Shown here: piece after piece, positions 9,533 to 17,147 of the stretch
Numbering within the stretch: position 1 is the stretch's first letter
How the letters are laid out: each line of letters starts with the position of its first letter
Source of the DNA: Orlajensenia leifsoniae
GTDB lineage: Bacteria; Actinomycetota; Actinomycetes; Actinomycetales; Microbacteriaceae
DNA length: 64,000 nt
Assembly: GCF_004570845.1 (NCBI RefSeq)
Contig: NZ_SPQZ01000001.1
Coordinates: 248,001-312,000, forward strand
Reading direction: 5' to 3'
Notes under the pieces: generated by a model
What the model saw: the letters and a program-made list of their open reading frames with translations, nothing else
Databases searched by the model: none
What the model was told of the DNA's origin: nothing
Made by a program: the position numbers and the translations under genes

Positions 9533-9742
9533 GATCTTCCCGGCCCTCGCCAGCTCGAAGACCTCGATGAGTTCGCTTCGCGAACCCCAGTAGGGCACGC
9601 GCACTGCCGCGTCGAAGGCGATCGAACCGAATCCCACCGTCGCGGACCCGCCACCGATGCCGACAATGGTGACATCCGAGTCGATGGCGGCGACGGCGGT
9701 CGCCGTTGCGATGGTCCAGATCGGTCGCTGTCCGCGACGCAA
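9533..9742 (-). pseudogene. Remnant of a zinc-type NAD(P)-dependent alcohol dehydrogenase
   Basis: On the minus strand about 70 codons read like the middle of an alcohol dehydrogenase of the medium-chain family: IVGIGGG, then VRVPYWGSRSELIEVFELA, the segment that in intact enzymes follows the Rossmann GxGxxG part. No N-terminal GHE zinc motif or C-terminus is present around it, and the frame continues into unrelated sequence that is the antisense of the diguanylate cyclase gene. I take it as a decayed fragment left between that gene and the LysE exporter. Confidence 0.6.
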
Positions 9743-9748
9743 CTGGCG

Positions 9749-10396
9749 CTAGCCGGAGACGACCGGCGAGGGTGCGTCGATCGCCAGCTTGACCCCGATC
9801 GCGCCGAGGATGGTGCCGGTGACCCATTTCTGCCAGCGAATCCACGCGGGTTTCCGCCGCAGGAACGTCGCTACCGAGCCAGCGGCGAGGATGATCGCCC
9901 CATTCACCGCGACCCCCACCAGGATCTGGATCACACCGAGTTGGAACCCTTGGGCAACGACGCCACCGGCCGACGGGTCGATGAACTGCGGGATCAGCGC
10001 CAGGTACAGGATCGCGACCTTGGGATTCAGGAGGTTCGTCACCAGTCCCATACGAAAGAGCTTGCCGGCTGAGTCCCGAGGAAGCGCGCTCGTCTCGAAC
10101 GGCGACTTGCCGCCCGGGCGAATCGTCTTGTAGGCCAGCCAGATCAAGTAGAGGGCGCCAGCGACCTTGAGTGCGATGAACAGCCAGGGCACCACGACGA
10201 ACACGGCCGCTAGCCCGAGGTTCGCCATCGCCATGTACACGACGAAACCGACCGCCGTGCCGGACAGCGAGGTCATGCCTGCGCGCCAGCCTTGGCTGAT
10301 GCTGCGCGATACGAGGTACATCATGTTCGGGCCGGGTGTGAGCGCGAGTCCCAACTCGACGAGGGCGATGCCGGATGCGGCGGCCAACGAGATCAT
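9749..10396 (-). CDS. LysE/RhtB-family amino acid exporter
   Basis: A 215-residue membrane protein with about six hydrophobic segments and the LysE/RhtB signature LTPGPNMMYLVSRSISQGWRAG near the N-terminus, followed by the second family motif GLVTNLLNPKVAILYLALIPQF at about 115-136. The family exports amino acids such as homoserine, threonine or lysine, or related small metabolites, by proton exchange. The ATG at 10396 fits the family start; a reading 22 codons longer adds a polar, charged leader not typical of the family. The gene stands between the alcohol dehydrogenase remnant and the ECF41 sigma gene and has no clear partner. Confidence 0.9.
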   Translation of the reverse strand: MISLAAASGIALVELGLALTPGPNMMYLVSRSISQGWRAGMTSLSGTAVGFVVYMAMANLGLAAVFVVVPWLFIALKVAGALYLIWLAYKTIRPGGKSPFETSALPRDSAGKLFRMGLVTNLLNPKVAILYLALIPQFIDPSAGGVVAQGFQLGVIQILVGVAVNGAIILAAGSVATFLRRKPAWIRWQKWVTGTILGAIGVKLAIDAPSPVVSG

Positions 10397-10509
10397 GACT
10401 TCCTTCGCGAGGTGGGACGGATGGGCATCCTCATCGATGCGAAGTTCTTCGAAGTCTCCCACACGGCAAACGGATGCGGCGCCGTCACGGCATGCGACCG
10501 CGGCACCAC

Positions 10510-11394
10510 TCAGCGCTCGTCAGGACCGGCCAGGATGCGTCCGATGCCGAGGGTGGCGAGTCGCTTCGGATCAGCGAGCACGTCGAGTCCCAGGATGCGA
10601 TCGTCCTGGATGTCGAAGGCCATGATCGAGACGACGATCCCATGCATGACGGCGGCAACGCCGGGTCGTCCATCGATGAGTATCGGGGTCGAATGCGCGG
10701 CGAGGCGTCCGGACAGCACGGCTTGCTCCGCGATGGACCTGGCCCCGTCGACGTGTTGCATCGCGGTGCCGTAATCGGCGCGCAGCTGGGCGCCGTCGTC
10801 CAGCAATGTGAGCAAGGCGGCGATGTCACCGTCTCGGGCCGCGGCGAGCCAAGCGGTGACGATCCGGCGACTGCGTTCCCGATTCGGCCGATCGGGCTCG
10901 GCGGCTCCCCGAACCCGGCGGCGAGCCCTGGATGCCAGCTGCCGTGCGGCATCCGGAGAGCGATCGAGCACAGTCGCGACCTCCTCGAACGACTGGCCGA
11001 ACACGTCGTGCAGAACGAGGGCGATCCGTTCCGCCGGGCTGAGGGTCTCGAGCAGCACGAACAGAGCGACGCTCACCTGGTCACCGCGGGCCACGAGGTC
11101 GGCGGGGTCGGCCTCTGCGGCGACGGGTTCATCCCGCCACGGTTCCACCTGCCAGGAGTGCTCCCGCTTGCGGCGGGGTGCACGCAGCTGATCGAGACTG
11201 ATGCGCGAGACCACTGTCGTCAACCAGGCCGCGAGGTTTTCGATGGATGCGGCATCCGTTCGATCCAGACGGAGCCATGCCTCCTGTACGACGTCATCGG
11301 CGTCCGCGGCCGAGCCCAGCAGTTGCGTCGCGATCGCTCGCAGCCGGGGCCGCTCGGCGTCGAACCGTTCGGCGATCCTTCTCGGATCGGTCAT
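10510..11394 (-). CDS. sigJ: ECF41 (SigJ-like) RNA polymerase sigma factor with fused SnoaL-like domain
   Basis: A 294-residue sigma factor. Region 2 (about 5-75, RLRAIATQLLGSAADADDVVQEAWLR) and region 4 (about 110-165, LSPAERIALVLHDVFG then EEVATVLDRSPDAARQ) are followed by a C-terminal SnoaL/NTF2-like domain (170-294), the layout of ECF41/SigJ, which controls activity through the fused domain rather than a separate anti-sigma. The C-terminal ADPKRLATLG resembles the family's NPDKL motif. The ATG at 11394 is the family start. A copy of the group's promoter lies 35 bp upstream, so autoregulation is likely. The divergent oxidoreductase-like gene is the kind of partner this group usually controls. 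Confidence 0.92.
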   Translation of the reverse strand: MTDPRRIAERFDAERPRLRAIATQLLGSAADADDVVQEAWLRLDRTDAASIENLAAWLTTVVSRISLDQLRAPRRKREHSWQVEPWRDEPVAAEADPADLVARGDQVSVALFVLLETLSPAERIALVLHDVFGQSFEEVATVLDRSPDAARQLASRARRRVRGAAEPDRPNRERSRRIVTAWLAAARDGDIAALLTLLDDGAQLRADYGTAMQHVDGARSIAEQAVLSGRLAAHSTPILIDGRPGVAAVMHGIVVSIMAFDIQDDRILGLDVLADPKRLATLGIGRILAGPDER

Positions 11395-11420
11395 GTCACA
11401 TCTCCTCGATGGTGATCGTC
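11394..11420 (+). promoter_or_regulatory. ECF41-type promoter reading toward the NmrA-like gene
   Basis: TGTCACA (11394-11400), a 16-bp spacer, and CGTC (11417-11420) match the known ECF41 promoter TGTCACA-N16-CGTC exactly. It reads rightward into the oxidoreductase gene at 11472. Its -35 element overlaps the start codon of the divergent sigma gene. Confidence 0.85.
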
Positions 11421-11428
11421 GAGATGAT

Positions 11429-11455
11429 GACGAGGTACCGGCCTCGGATGTGACA
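11429..11455 (-). promoter_or_regulatory. ECF41-type promoter reading toward the sigma factor gene
   Basis: On the minus strand TGTCACA (11455-11449), a 16-bp spacer and CGTC (11432-11429) give a second exact copy of the ECF41 promoter, pointing at the sigma gene that starts at 11394. The two promoters therefore converge on the same 62 bp and allow one sigma factor to drive both itself and its neighbour. Confidence 0.85.
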
Positions 11456-11471
11456 TGAGAGGACCTTGACC

Positions 11472-12254
11472 ATGAACTCACCCCTGCTCGTGACGGGCGG
11501 CACCGGAAACATCGGACGTCGAGCGGTACCGCTTCTGCGTGCGGCCGGACGGGACATCCGGATCCTATCGAGGCATCCCCTTCCGCCGGAGCCCGGCGTC
11601 GAACATCTGGCGGGCAACACGGTCTCGGGCGAAGGTCTCACGGCGGCCGTCGAGGGAGTCGACGTCGTCCTCCATCTCGCCGGTGGCGCGAAGGGCGATG
11701 ACGTCGCGGCCCGCAATCTCGCCGAGGCAGCACGCGGGGCCGGCGTGCGGCACATCGTGCTGATATCCGTGATCGGCGCCGACCGGATGCCCATCGGCTA
11801 CTTCCGTGCGAAGGCAGAGGCCGAGCGCGCCATTGCCGCGTCTGGAGTGCCATGGACCGTACTGCGTGCGGCGCAGCTGCACGACTTCCTGCTCCCACTC
11901 GCCCGCGGGCTGTCACGGATGCCGGTCATGCTCGCACCCGGCGGCCTGCGGTTCGAGCCGGTGCACGGCGACGAGGTGGCCAGACGTCTCGCAGAGCTGG
12001 CGCTGGGCGCGCCAGCCGGCCGAGTTTCCGATCTCGCCGGGCCTGAGGTTCTCGATGTCCCGACCCTCGCCGCGGCCTACGTCGACGCCGCCGGGTCGCG
12101 ACCGAGGCGCATCCGAGTACCACTCCATGTGCCAGGCACGATCGGGCGCGCCTATCGTGCCGGCGTGAACCTCGCCGACGAGACGGCCGATCACGGCACC
12201 GCCACCTGGCGGGACTACCTCACGCAGAACCGCAGGGAGCCGGCCAGACGCTGA
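11472..12254 (+). CDS. NmrA-like NAD(P)H-binding atypical short-chain dehydrogenase
   Basis: A 260-residue Rossmann-fold protein of the NmrA/atypical SDR kind. LVTGGTGNIGRRAVP at residues 5-19 is the TGxxGxxG dinucleotide motif, VDVVLHLAGG and VRHIVLISVIGAD follow as strands 4 and 5, and GYFRAKAEAE holds the YxxxK-like helix. Such proteins act as quinone or NADPH-dependent reductases or redox sensors. The ATG at 11472 has GAGAGGA upstream; a TTG two codons earlier is less likely. It is expressed from an ECF41 promoter and is thus the presumed main target of the divergent sigma factor. Confidence 0.9.
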   Translation: MNSPLLVTGGTGNIGRRAVPLLRAAGRDIRILSRHPLPPEPGVEHLAGNTVSGEGLTAAVEGVDVVLHLAGGAKGDDVAARNLAEAARGAGVRHIVLISVIGADRMPIGYFRAKAEAERAIAASGVPWTVLRAAQLHDFLLPLARGLSRMPVMLAPGGLRFEPVHGDEVARRLAELALGAPAGRVSDLAGPEVLDVPTLAAAYVDAAGSRPRRIRVPLHVPGTIGRAYRAGVNLADETADHGTATWRDYLTQNRREPARR

Positions 12255-12295
12255 CGCGATTGCCCGCGGAAGCCGGCGGTAGCCAGCCGGGCCAG

Positions 12296-13027
12296 TTACA
12301 GCACGTCCTCGACCGCCGCGAAAGTGCGGTCGGGGTCTTCCAGTTGCATGTCGTGACGTACGCCCTGGATACGGCGCACCTGCCAGCCGTGCTGCTCGAG
12401 GCGGGCGGCCAGGGAGTCGGGCAGCACTGCCGCCGACTGGTCGGAGAGAACAATCGTCGACGGGACTGCGGGAGCCTCGGCCGGAATCGGGTGGAAGGCG
12501 ACCTCCCGAAACACGCCGACGGCCATCCGCGCGTCGAACTGCTTCTTCGCGTCGTCGAGCAGCGCCCGGGTCTCGGGACTGTAAGCGGCGCGGGCCGCGG
12601 CGCTGGCCCTGACCTGCCCGAGTTGGGCGAATCCGAGCGACACGAGCGGTGCCATCCAGAACAGTCGTCCGGCCAGGCCGCTCGTCGGTAGGGCCAGGGC
12701 GAACCCGGGATCGAGATACACCGCCCGGCCAGGAGCGAGGCGCGCGACGGCGCCGTACAGCACCACACCGCCGAGCGAGTGGCCGACGACGCTGTCGAGC
12801 CCGGTCGGCAGTGAATCGACCAGGTCGGCGGCCATGTCATCGATCCGGTACGACTCAGCTCGGGGGCTCGCTCCGTGCCCGCGCAGATCGACGGTCGTCA
12901 CGGTGTAGCGACCTGTGGCGGCGAGCCGCTCGACGAACGGCCCCCAGGTCGCCGCCGATGCGCCGAGACCATGCACCAGCCCGACGTGTCGCGGTCCCGA
13001 TCCGGTGGTCGTCGTCTTCAGCTGCAT
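12296..13027 (-). CDS. Alpha/beta-hydrolase
   Basis: A 243-residue cytoplasmic alpha/beta-hydrolase. The oxyanion motif HGLGASAATWG is at about 19-29, the nucleophile elbow GHSLGG at about 81-86 provides the catalytic serine, and RHDMQ near the C-terminus supplies the histidine. It closely follows the general esterase/haloperoxidase-like fold; substrate is unknown. It lies convergent with the NmrA-like gene and at the downstream end of a run of minus-strand hydrolases. Confidence 0.88.
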   Translation of the reverse strand: MQLKTTTTGSGPRHVGLVHGLGASAATWGPFVERLAATGRYTVTTVDLRGHGASPRAESYRIDDMAADLVDSLPTGLDSVVGHSLGGVVLYGAVARLAPGRAVYLDPGFALALPTSGLAGRLFWMAPLVSLGFAQLGQVRASAAARAAYSPETRALLDDAKKQFDARMAVGVFREVAFHPIPAEAPAVPSTIVLSDQSAAVLPDSLAARLEQHGWQVRRIQGVRHDMQLEDPDRTFAAVEDVL

Positions 13028-13084
13028 CCCCTCATCCTGTCGGAAACGCGCGTGGGGCGGAGACGCGTCGTTCGAGGATGCTCC

Positions 13085-13501
13085 CTACAACTCGTCAGCC
13101 GGCTGGTCGAGGTAGACCGTCGCATGAACTGCCACACCGAGTGCAGCGACGTCACTGGCGAGCTCGACTGGAATCACAAAACCACCCTGGGACGAGTCAG
13201 AACTCCCATGCCACCAGATTCTCGCTTCGCAATCCGGCGGAAGAAGTCCAACCCTGCCGGCAGCCACACGGACGCGTGCGAGCAGCTCAGTGAGGGATCT
13301 GAGTCCAGTCCGGTCATCCTCCGTGTTCGACATTTCGTCAACATCGAAGCGCCAGGTGTTGTGATCGAGGATGCGACCAGAGCGTCGAACGCTCCCCCGC
13401 TCGTTGACGCGTGTCGGCTGCAGACCGAGGATGCGAGAGACCTCCGCTGGATCCGTTGTCGTCGAATGAACCACGAGCGAAGCGCGACCAGACTGGATCA
13501 T
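13085..13501 (-). CDS. DUF4279 domain protein
   Basis: A 138-residue protein of the DUF4279 type: a short beta strand (ASLVVHS), then DPAEVSRILGLQPTR, the acidic/hydrophobic pattern typical of the family, a conserved NTWRFDVDE, and a C-terminal HATVYLD strand. Function is unknown for the family; members are often found singly or near immunity-type genes. No signal peptide or membrane segment. It is preceded on the same strand by the secreted alpha/beta-hydrolase gene but separated from it by a hairpin, so it is probably transcribed independently. Confidence 0.75.
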   Translation of the reverse strand: MIQSGRASLVVHSTTTDPAEVSRILGLQPTRVNERGSVRRSGRILDHNTWRFDVDEMSNTEDDRTGLRSLTELLARVRVAAGRVGLLPPDCEARIWWHGSSDSSQGGFVIPVELASDVAALGVAVHATVYLDQPADEL

Positions 13502-13567
13502 GTCACGAACATATATCGTGCTCGGACTCGCTCAGCGGACACGCAACCTCGCGTCGCTCTAGCGGGT

Positions 13568-13610
13568 AAGAGGACGCTCCAACCGGTGTTGCCGGGTGGA
13601 ACGCCCTCTT
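13568..13610 (-). terminator. Imperfect long hairpin downstream of the secreted alpha/beta-hydrolase
   Basis: AAGAGG-CG-TCCA-CCGG on the left pairs with CCGG-TGGA-CG-CCTCTT on the right, with single mismatches between the blocks and a short TGTTG loop. It lies about 35 bp past the stop of the minus-strand hydrolase and ahead of the DUF4279 gene, the right place for a terminator; no U-run is evident. Confidence 0.5.
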
Positions 13611-13644
13611 CCCAATGGCACTGATGCCAGATCTGCGGACGGCG

Positions 13645-14481
13645 CTAGCGCGCTGCCTTCTCGATGAGGCTGAGCACCTGCAGGGGGTGGCTCAGCATCG
13701 GTACGTGTGAGCTCTTGATCTCGACCGTGGTCGCTCCTGCCCGGGCTGCCATTGCTCGTTCCGCTTCGGGCGGGATGATCCGGTCGTTCTTGGCGACCAT
13801 GTACCAGCTCGGGATGGACTCCCACGCTGCCGGCCCTGACGGAGTGACCAGTGACGCCAGGGCACCGGGTCGCTGAGATGCGGCCATACCCTGGGCGACG
13901 ACCTTCGGCAGGTCCTGAGCGAACAACTGCGGGAAGTACGCAGGGTCGATGTACGCGTCCCCGTCGCCCTCTGTCGCTCCTGGGAACGGGCGGAGAACGA
14001 GGTGATCGATGACATCGGTGTGGCCGCCACTGAGGGCATTCGCGGCTTGGACCGACTCCCCTTCGGCCAACGCGTATGCGGCGATGTAGACGAGCGACTT
14101 CACGTTCGGGTTGCCGGTTCCGCCGTTGGTGATGACCGCTCCGCCGTAGGAGTGCCCGACGAGGACGATGGGTCCGGTGATGGTGGTGAGGAACTGCCGC
14201 AGGTATTCGCCATCGGACTGTGGACCGCGCAGCGGATTGGAGAACGCGATGACGGGGTAGCCCTTGAGTTGGAGCGCTGTCGCGACGGGTGTCCACCCGC
14301 TGGAGTCTGCGAAAGCGCCGTGGACGAGGACGATGGTCGGCTTAGGGGCCCTGGCCGCTGTGACGGCTGCTGGTGGTGTCTTGCCTTCGTTCTGGGCGAC
14401 CGCGGGTGCGGCGAAGCCGGTCAGGACGAGGGCAGCTGCGGCTGCAAGGGCGAGGAGCCCTCGTCGTTTGGTGAAGATCAT
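13645..14481 (-). CDS. Secreted alpha/beta-hydrolase
   Basis: A 278-residue exported alpha/beta-hydrolase. The N-terminus has basic residues, a hydrophobic run (LLALAAAAALVLTGFAAP) and an AVAQ-type cleavage site near residue 29. The mature part shows VLVHGAFADSSGW (oxyanion), LVGHSYGGAV (nucleophile serine) and SSHVPMLSHP with the catalytic histidine. This is the common actinobacterial lipase/esterase-like group with a GAFADSS signature. The ATG at 14481 begins the signal peptide; a longer reading has no such leader. It sits 55 bp downstream of the MBL-fold gene in the hydrolase cluster. Confidence 0.9.
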   Translation of the reverse strand: MIFTKRRGLLALAAAAALVLTGFAAPAVAQNEGKTPPAAVTAARAPKPTIVLVHGAFADSSGWTPVATALQLKGYPVIAFSNPLRGPQSDGEYLRQFLTTITGPIVLVGHSYGGAVITNGGTGNPNVKSLVYIAAYALAEGESVQAANALSGGHTDVIDHLVLRPFPGATEGDGDAYIDPAYFPQLFAQDLPKVVAQGMAASQRPGALASLVTPSGPAAWESIPSWYMVAKNDRIIPPEAERAMAARAGATTVEIKSSHVPMLSHPLQVLSLIEKAAR

Positions 14482-14536
14482 GGTGGTTCCCTTCGATGGT
14501 GGAGTCGGGTGTTGCGGATGACCTCGGCGATGGTGG

Positions 14537-15316
14537 TCAGATGTCGACCGGTTGACCGTCGGGGAGCCAGCGGATGCGTGATCGCACGTCGGGTGGGGCG
14601 GCGTCGACGGCGGCGCGCATCCCTTTCTCACCGTCCCGGAAGCGCGACCAGCCGTCGTAGTGAGCGGGTATGGCGACTCGGGGAGCGAGCTCGGTGATGA
14701 GTTGTACGGCGTCGGCACCGGTCATCGTGTACTTGAGGGGGCCGGTCATGGGGAAGCCGACGCCGCCGGCGTTGACGATGGCGACGTCGACATCGAGCAC
14801 GGATGCTGTGCGTCGGATGGCGCGATGAAGGACGGAGTCCCCGGTGACCCAGAGAACGACCTCGGGCTGTCCTGGCCGCCGGAAAGCAAAGCCGATGACG
14901 TCGCCGACGATCGGGTGACTGAACGCCGGCCCGTGTCGACACGGCGTCGCTGTCACCTCGAGCCGCGCCCTCCCCGTCACCTCGAGCTCGAGTTTCTGTC
15001 CGGCGGTCAGCCCATGGACGTTCGGCAGCGCCAGACGTCGTGCCCCACTGGCCGTTGTGAGTACATGCGTGGCGGTGGGCAACAGCCCGCGGCCGGCCGT
15101 GTCGAGGTTGTCGGCGTGGTGGTCATGGCTGACGAGAATCAGATCGATCTCACCGAGGCTGCTCGGCTCGATTGCCGGGCCGCGCGTCTTGACGCTCGAG
15201 GTTCCGAGGGCGAATGGGTACCGTCGTCCCGGCGGATCGAAGGTCGGGTCGATGAGGATGCGCCATCCGTCGAGTTCGACGAGAACACTGGGCCCGCCGA
15301 TCCGCGTCACTCGCAT
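14537..15316 (-). CDS. MBL-fold metallo-hydrolase, UlaG-like
   Basis: A 259-residue metallo-beta-lactamase-fold protein. SHDHHADNLD at 63-72 is the first metal-binding motif, CRHGPAFSHP supplies a further histidine, VTGDSVLH the bridging aspartate and PAHYDGW the last histidine. The N-terminal MRVTRIGGPSVLVEL strand and LIDPTFD are characteristic of UlaG/RomA-like members, which hydrolyse lactones or phosphodiester-type substrates. The ATG at 15316 was taken because the fold starts there. It lies 32 bp below the preceding hydrolase gene, so cotranscription with the hydrolases is likely. Confidence 0.88.
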   Translation of the reverse strand: MRVTRIGGPSVLVELDGWRILIDPTFDPPGRRYPFALGTSSVKTRGPAIEPSSLGEIDLILVSHDHHADNLDTAGRGLLPTATHVLTTASGARRLALPNVHGLTAGQKLELEVTGRARLEVTATPCRHGPAFSHPIVGDVIGFAFRRPGQPEVVLWVTGDSVLHRAIRRTASVLDVDVAIVNAGGVGFPMTGPLKYTMTGADAVQLITELAPRVAIPAHYDGWSRFRDGEKGMRAAVDAAPPDVRSRIRWLPDGQPVDI

Positions 15317-15348
15317 GTCCGGGACCGGGTCCCTCGCGATCCGCCGCG

Positions 15349-16191
15349 TCAGTCCGCTGTGGCGGTGGCGACCGGAGCAGTTCGGGCGTGGGCCAGCGCC
15401 CAGTCGAGGGCGTAGTCCGCCACCTCTTCCCATCCGGGTGCTGCACACGTCCAGTGGTCGCGGCCCGGGAACTCGTGGTAGTCGGTCACGGCCGGCCCCG
15501 CGGCGTAGTGCTTGGCGTTGGACTTGTTCACCGAGGGCGGCATGATGTGATCGAGCTCACCACCGATGAACAGCAGCGGTGCGCGGTCGGCTTTGTAGTC
15601 GACCCAGGTCTCCTGGTGGCCGGGCTTGAAATTGGCGATGAGGCCGTAGGCCCACACCCAGTTGCCGGGTGCGCCGATCGCGTAGCGCTCCCAGACCGCA
15701 TCGGAGTCCTCGCGGGAGAGGGTGTTGGTGAATGCGTAGTGGAACTCCTCCTGGGTGAACGCGACCGCCTTGTGCCGGTTTGCCGGGTTCTTCAGCGCCG
15801 GGAACAGTGACTTGACCTGCGACAGCGGGTTCACGCGCACCCCCTCTGTCGGGGCGGAGTCGACGACGACACCGGATGCTCCGAGGCCCCTGGCGAGGAG
15901 CAGCTGGGTGAGGGTGCCGCCGAAGGAGTGCCCCATGATGATGGGCGGCTTCGGCAGTGCCTCGATCTGGGCTGCGATGTGGTCGACGACGTCGGGAACG
16001 GACTGCTTCGCGATGATGTCGGGGTTGTCGCGGAGGGCTTCGACCTCGATCTCGAACCCGGGATATGCGGGGGTGAGCACGGTGAAGCCCTTCGCTTCGA
16101 AGTGCGCCTTCCAGCCCTCCCAGCTGCGCGGGGTCATCCAGAGTCCGTGGACGAGGACGATGGTGTCGGGAGCGTCGGTCTGCGCGGTCAT
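15349..16191 (-). CDS. Alpha/beta-hydrolase
   Basis: A 280-residue alpha/beta-hydrolase without signal peptide. VLVHGLWMTPRSWEGW at about 12-27 is the oxyanion region, MGHSFGGTL at about 90-98 holds the nucleophile serine, GELDHIMPP the acid and GRDHWTC the histidine. The W-M-T-P-R-S-W pattern belongs to a group of actinobacterial and proteobacterial hydrolases often annotated simply as lysophospholipase-like. It starts 36 bp downstream of another hydrolase gene on the same strand, giving a probable two- or three-gene transcript. Confidence 0.9.
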   Translation of the reverse strand: MTAQTDAPDTIVLVHGLWMTPRSWEGWKAHFEAKGFTVLTPAYPGFEIEVEALRDNPDIIAKQSVPDVVDHIAAQIEALPKPPIIMGHSFGGTLTQLLLARGLGASGVVVDSAPTEGVRVNPLSQVKSLFPALKNPANRHKAVAFTQEEFHYAFTNTLSREDSDAVWERYAIGAPGNWVWAYGLIANFKPGHQETWVDYKADRAPLLFIGGELDHIMPPSVNKSNAKHYAAGPAVTDYHEFPGRDHWTCAAPGWEEVADYALDWALAHARTAPVATATAD

Positions 16192-16227
16192 GATGTTGTT
16201 CCTCTCGGGGTGGGATACGGCTGAGTG

Positions 16228-17052
16228 TCAGGAGTCGATGAAGGCGAGCAGGTCGGCGTGCAGACGATCGCGGTCGGTGTCGGGCAGGCCGTGAGCGCCA
16301 CCCTCGTACACGATCAGAGTTGCGTCGGCGAGCGCCGCGGCAGACCGCTTGCCGCCAACGTCGAACGGGACGATCTGGTCATCGGAGCCGTGGATGACGA
16401 GGGTGGGCACGTCGACCTTGGCGAGATCGGGTCGGAAATCGGTGGCCGAGAATGCGGCGATGCATTCGTAGGCTGCCCGGTGGCCGCAGGCCATGCTCTG
16501 CAGCCAGAAGGCGTCGCGTACACCTTGAGAGATGTCGTTGTTGCGGTTGTTGCCGAAGAACGGCCCGTCTGCGAGGTTACGATAGAGCTGCGAGCGGTCG
16601 GATGCTTCGCCGGCACGGAGCCCGTCGAAGACATCGATGGGCACGCTGTCGGGGTTGTCGCCCCGTTGCAGCATCAGCGGGGGCACCGCGGAGACCAGCA
16701 CCAGTTTCGCCACGCGCTCGGTGCCGTGCCGGCCGATGTAGTGCACGATCTCGCCGCCACCGGTCGAGTGTCCGATGAGTGTGATGTCGGTGAGGTCGAG
16801 GTGTTCGATCAGGCATGCGAGGTCGTCGGCGTAGGTGTCCATCTCGTTGCCGTCCCACGTCTGGCTCGACCGGCCATGTCCGCGCCGATCGTGGGCGATG
16901 GCGCGGTGACCGTGGTCACCGAGGAAGCGCGCGGCAGCGTCCCAGGCGTCGGCGTTCAGGGGCCAGCCGTGACTCAGGAGGACGGGCGAGCCGGCACCTC
17001 CCCAGTCCTTGTAGAAGATCTGTGTACCGTCGTCGGTGGTGACGTAGGGCAT
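16228..17052 (-). CDS. Non-heme chloroperoxidase-like alpha/beta-hydrolase
   Basis: A 274-residue alpha/beta-hydrolase of the cofactor-free haloperoxidase/esterase group: [18 protein letters not shown] opens the protein, followed by [11 protein letters not shown] (oxyanion), [19 protein letters not shown] with the nucleophile serine, [10 protein letters not shown] with the acid and GGAHGLPDT with the histidine. Members act as esterases and can give perhydrolase activity. The start at 17052 has AGGAGGG eight bases upstream. It is the first hydrolase gene below the LAL regulator and so the likeliest direct target of that regulator. Confidence 0.92.
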   Translation of the reverse strand: MPYVTTDDGTQIFYKDWGGAGSPVLLSHGWPLNADAWDAAARFLGDHGHRAIAHDRRGHGRSSQTWDGNEMDTYADDLACLIEHLDLTDITLIGHSTGGGEIVHYIGRHGTERVAKLVLVSAVPPLMLQRGDNPDSVPIDVFDGLRAGEASDRSQLYRNLADGPFFGNNRNNDISQGVRDAFWLQSMACGHRAAYECIAAFSATDFRPDLAKVDVPTLVIHGSDDQIVPFDVGGKRSAAALADATLIVYEGGAHGLPDTDRDRLHADLLAFIDS

Positions 17053-17147
17053 GGGAAGTCCCTCCTGTGGCATGAGCGATCGAGATGCCCCATGCTCCCG
17101 CGGAGGGTGTGCGATGCGGACCACGTGATCCACGTAGTCGTGACGTC

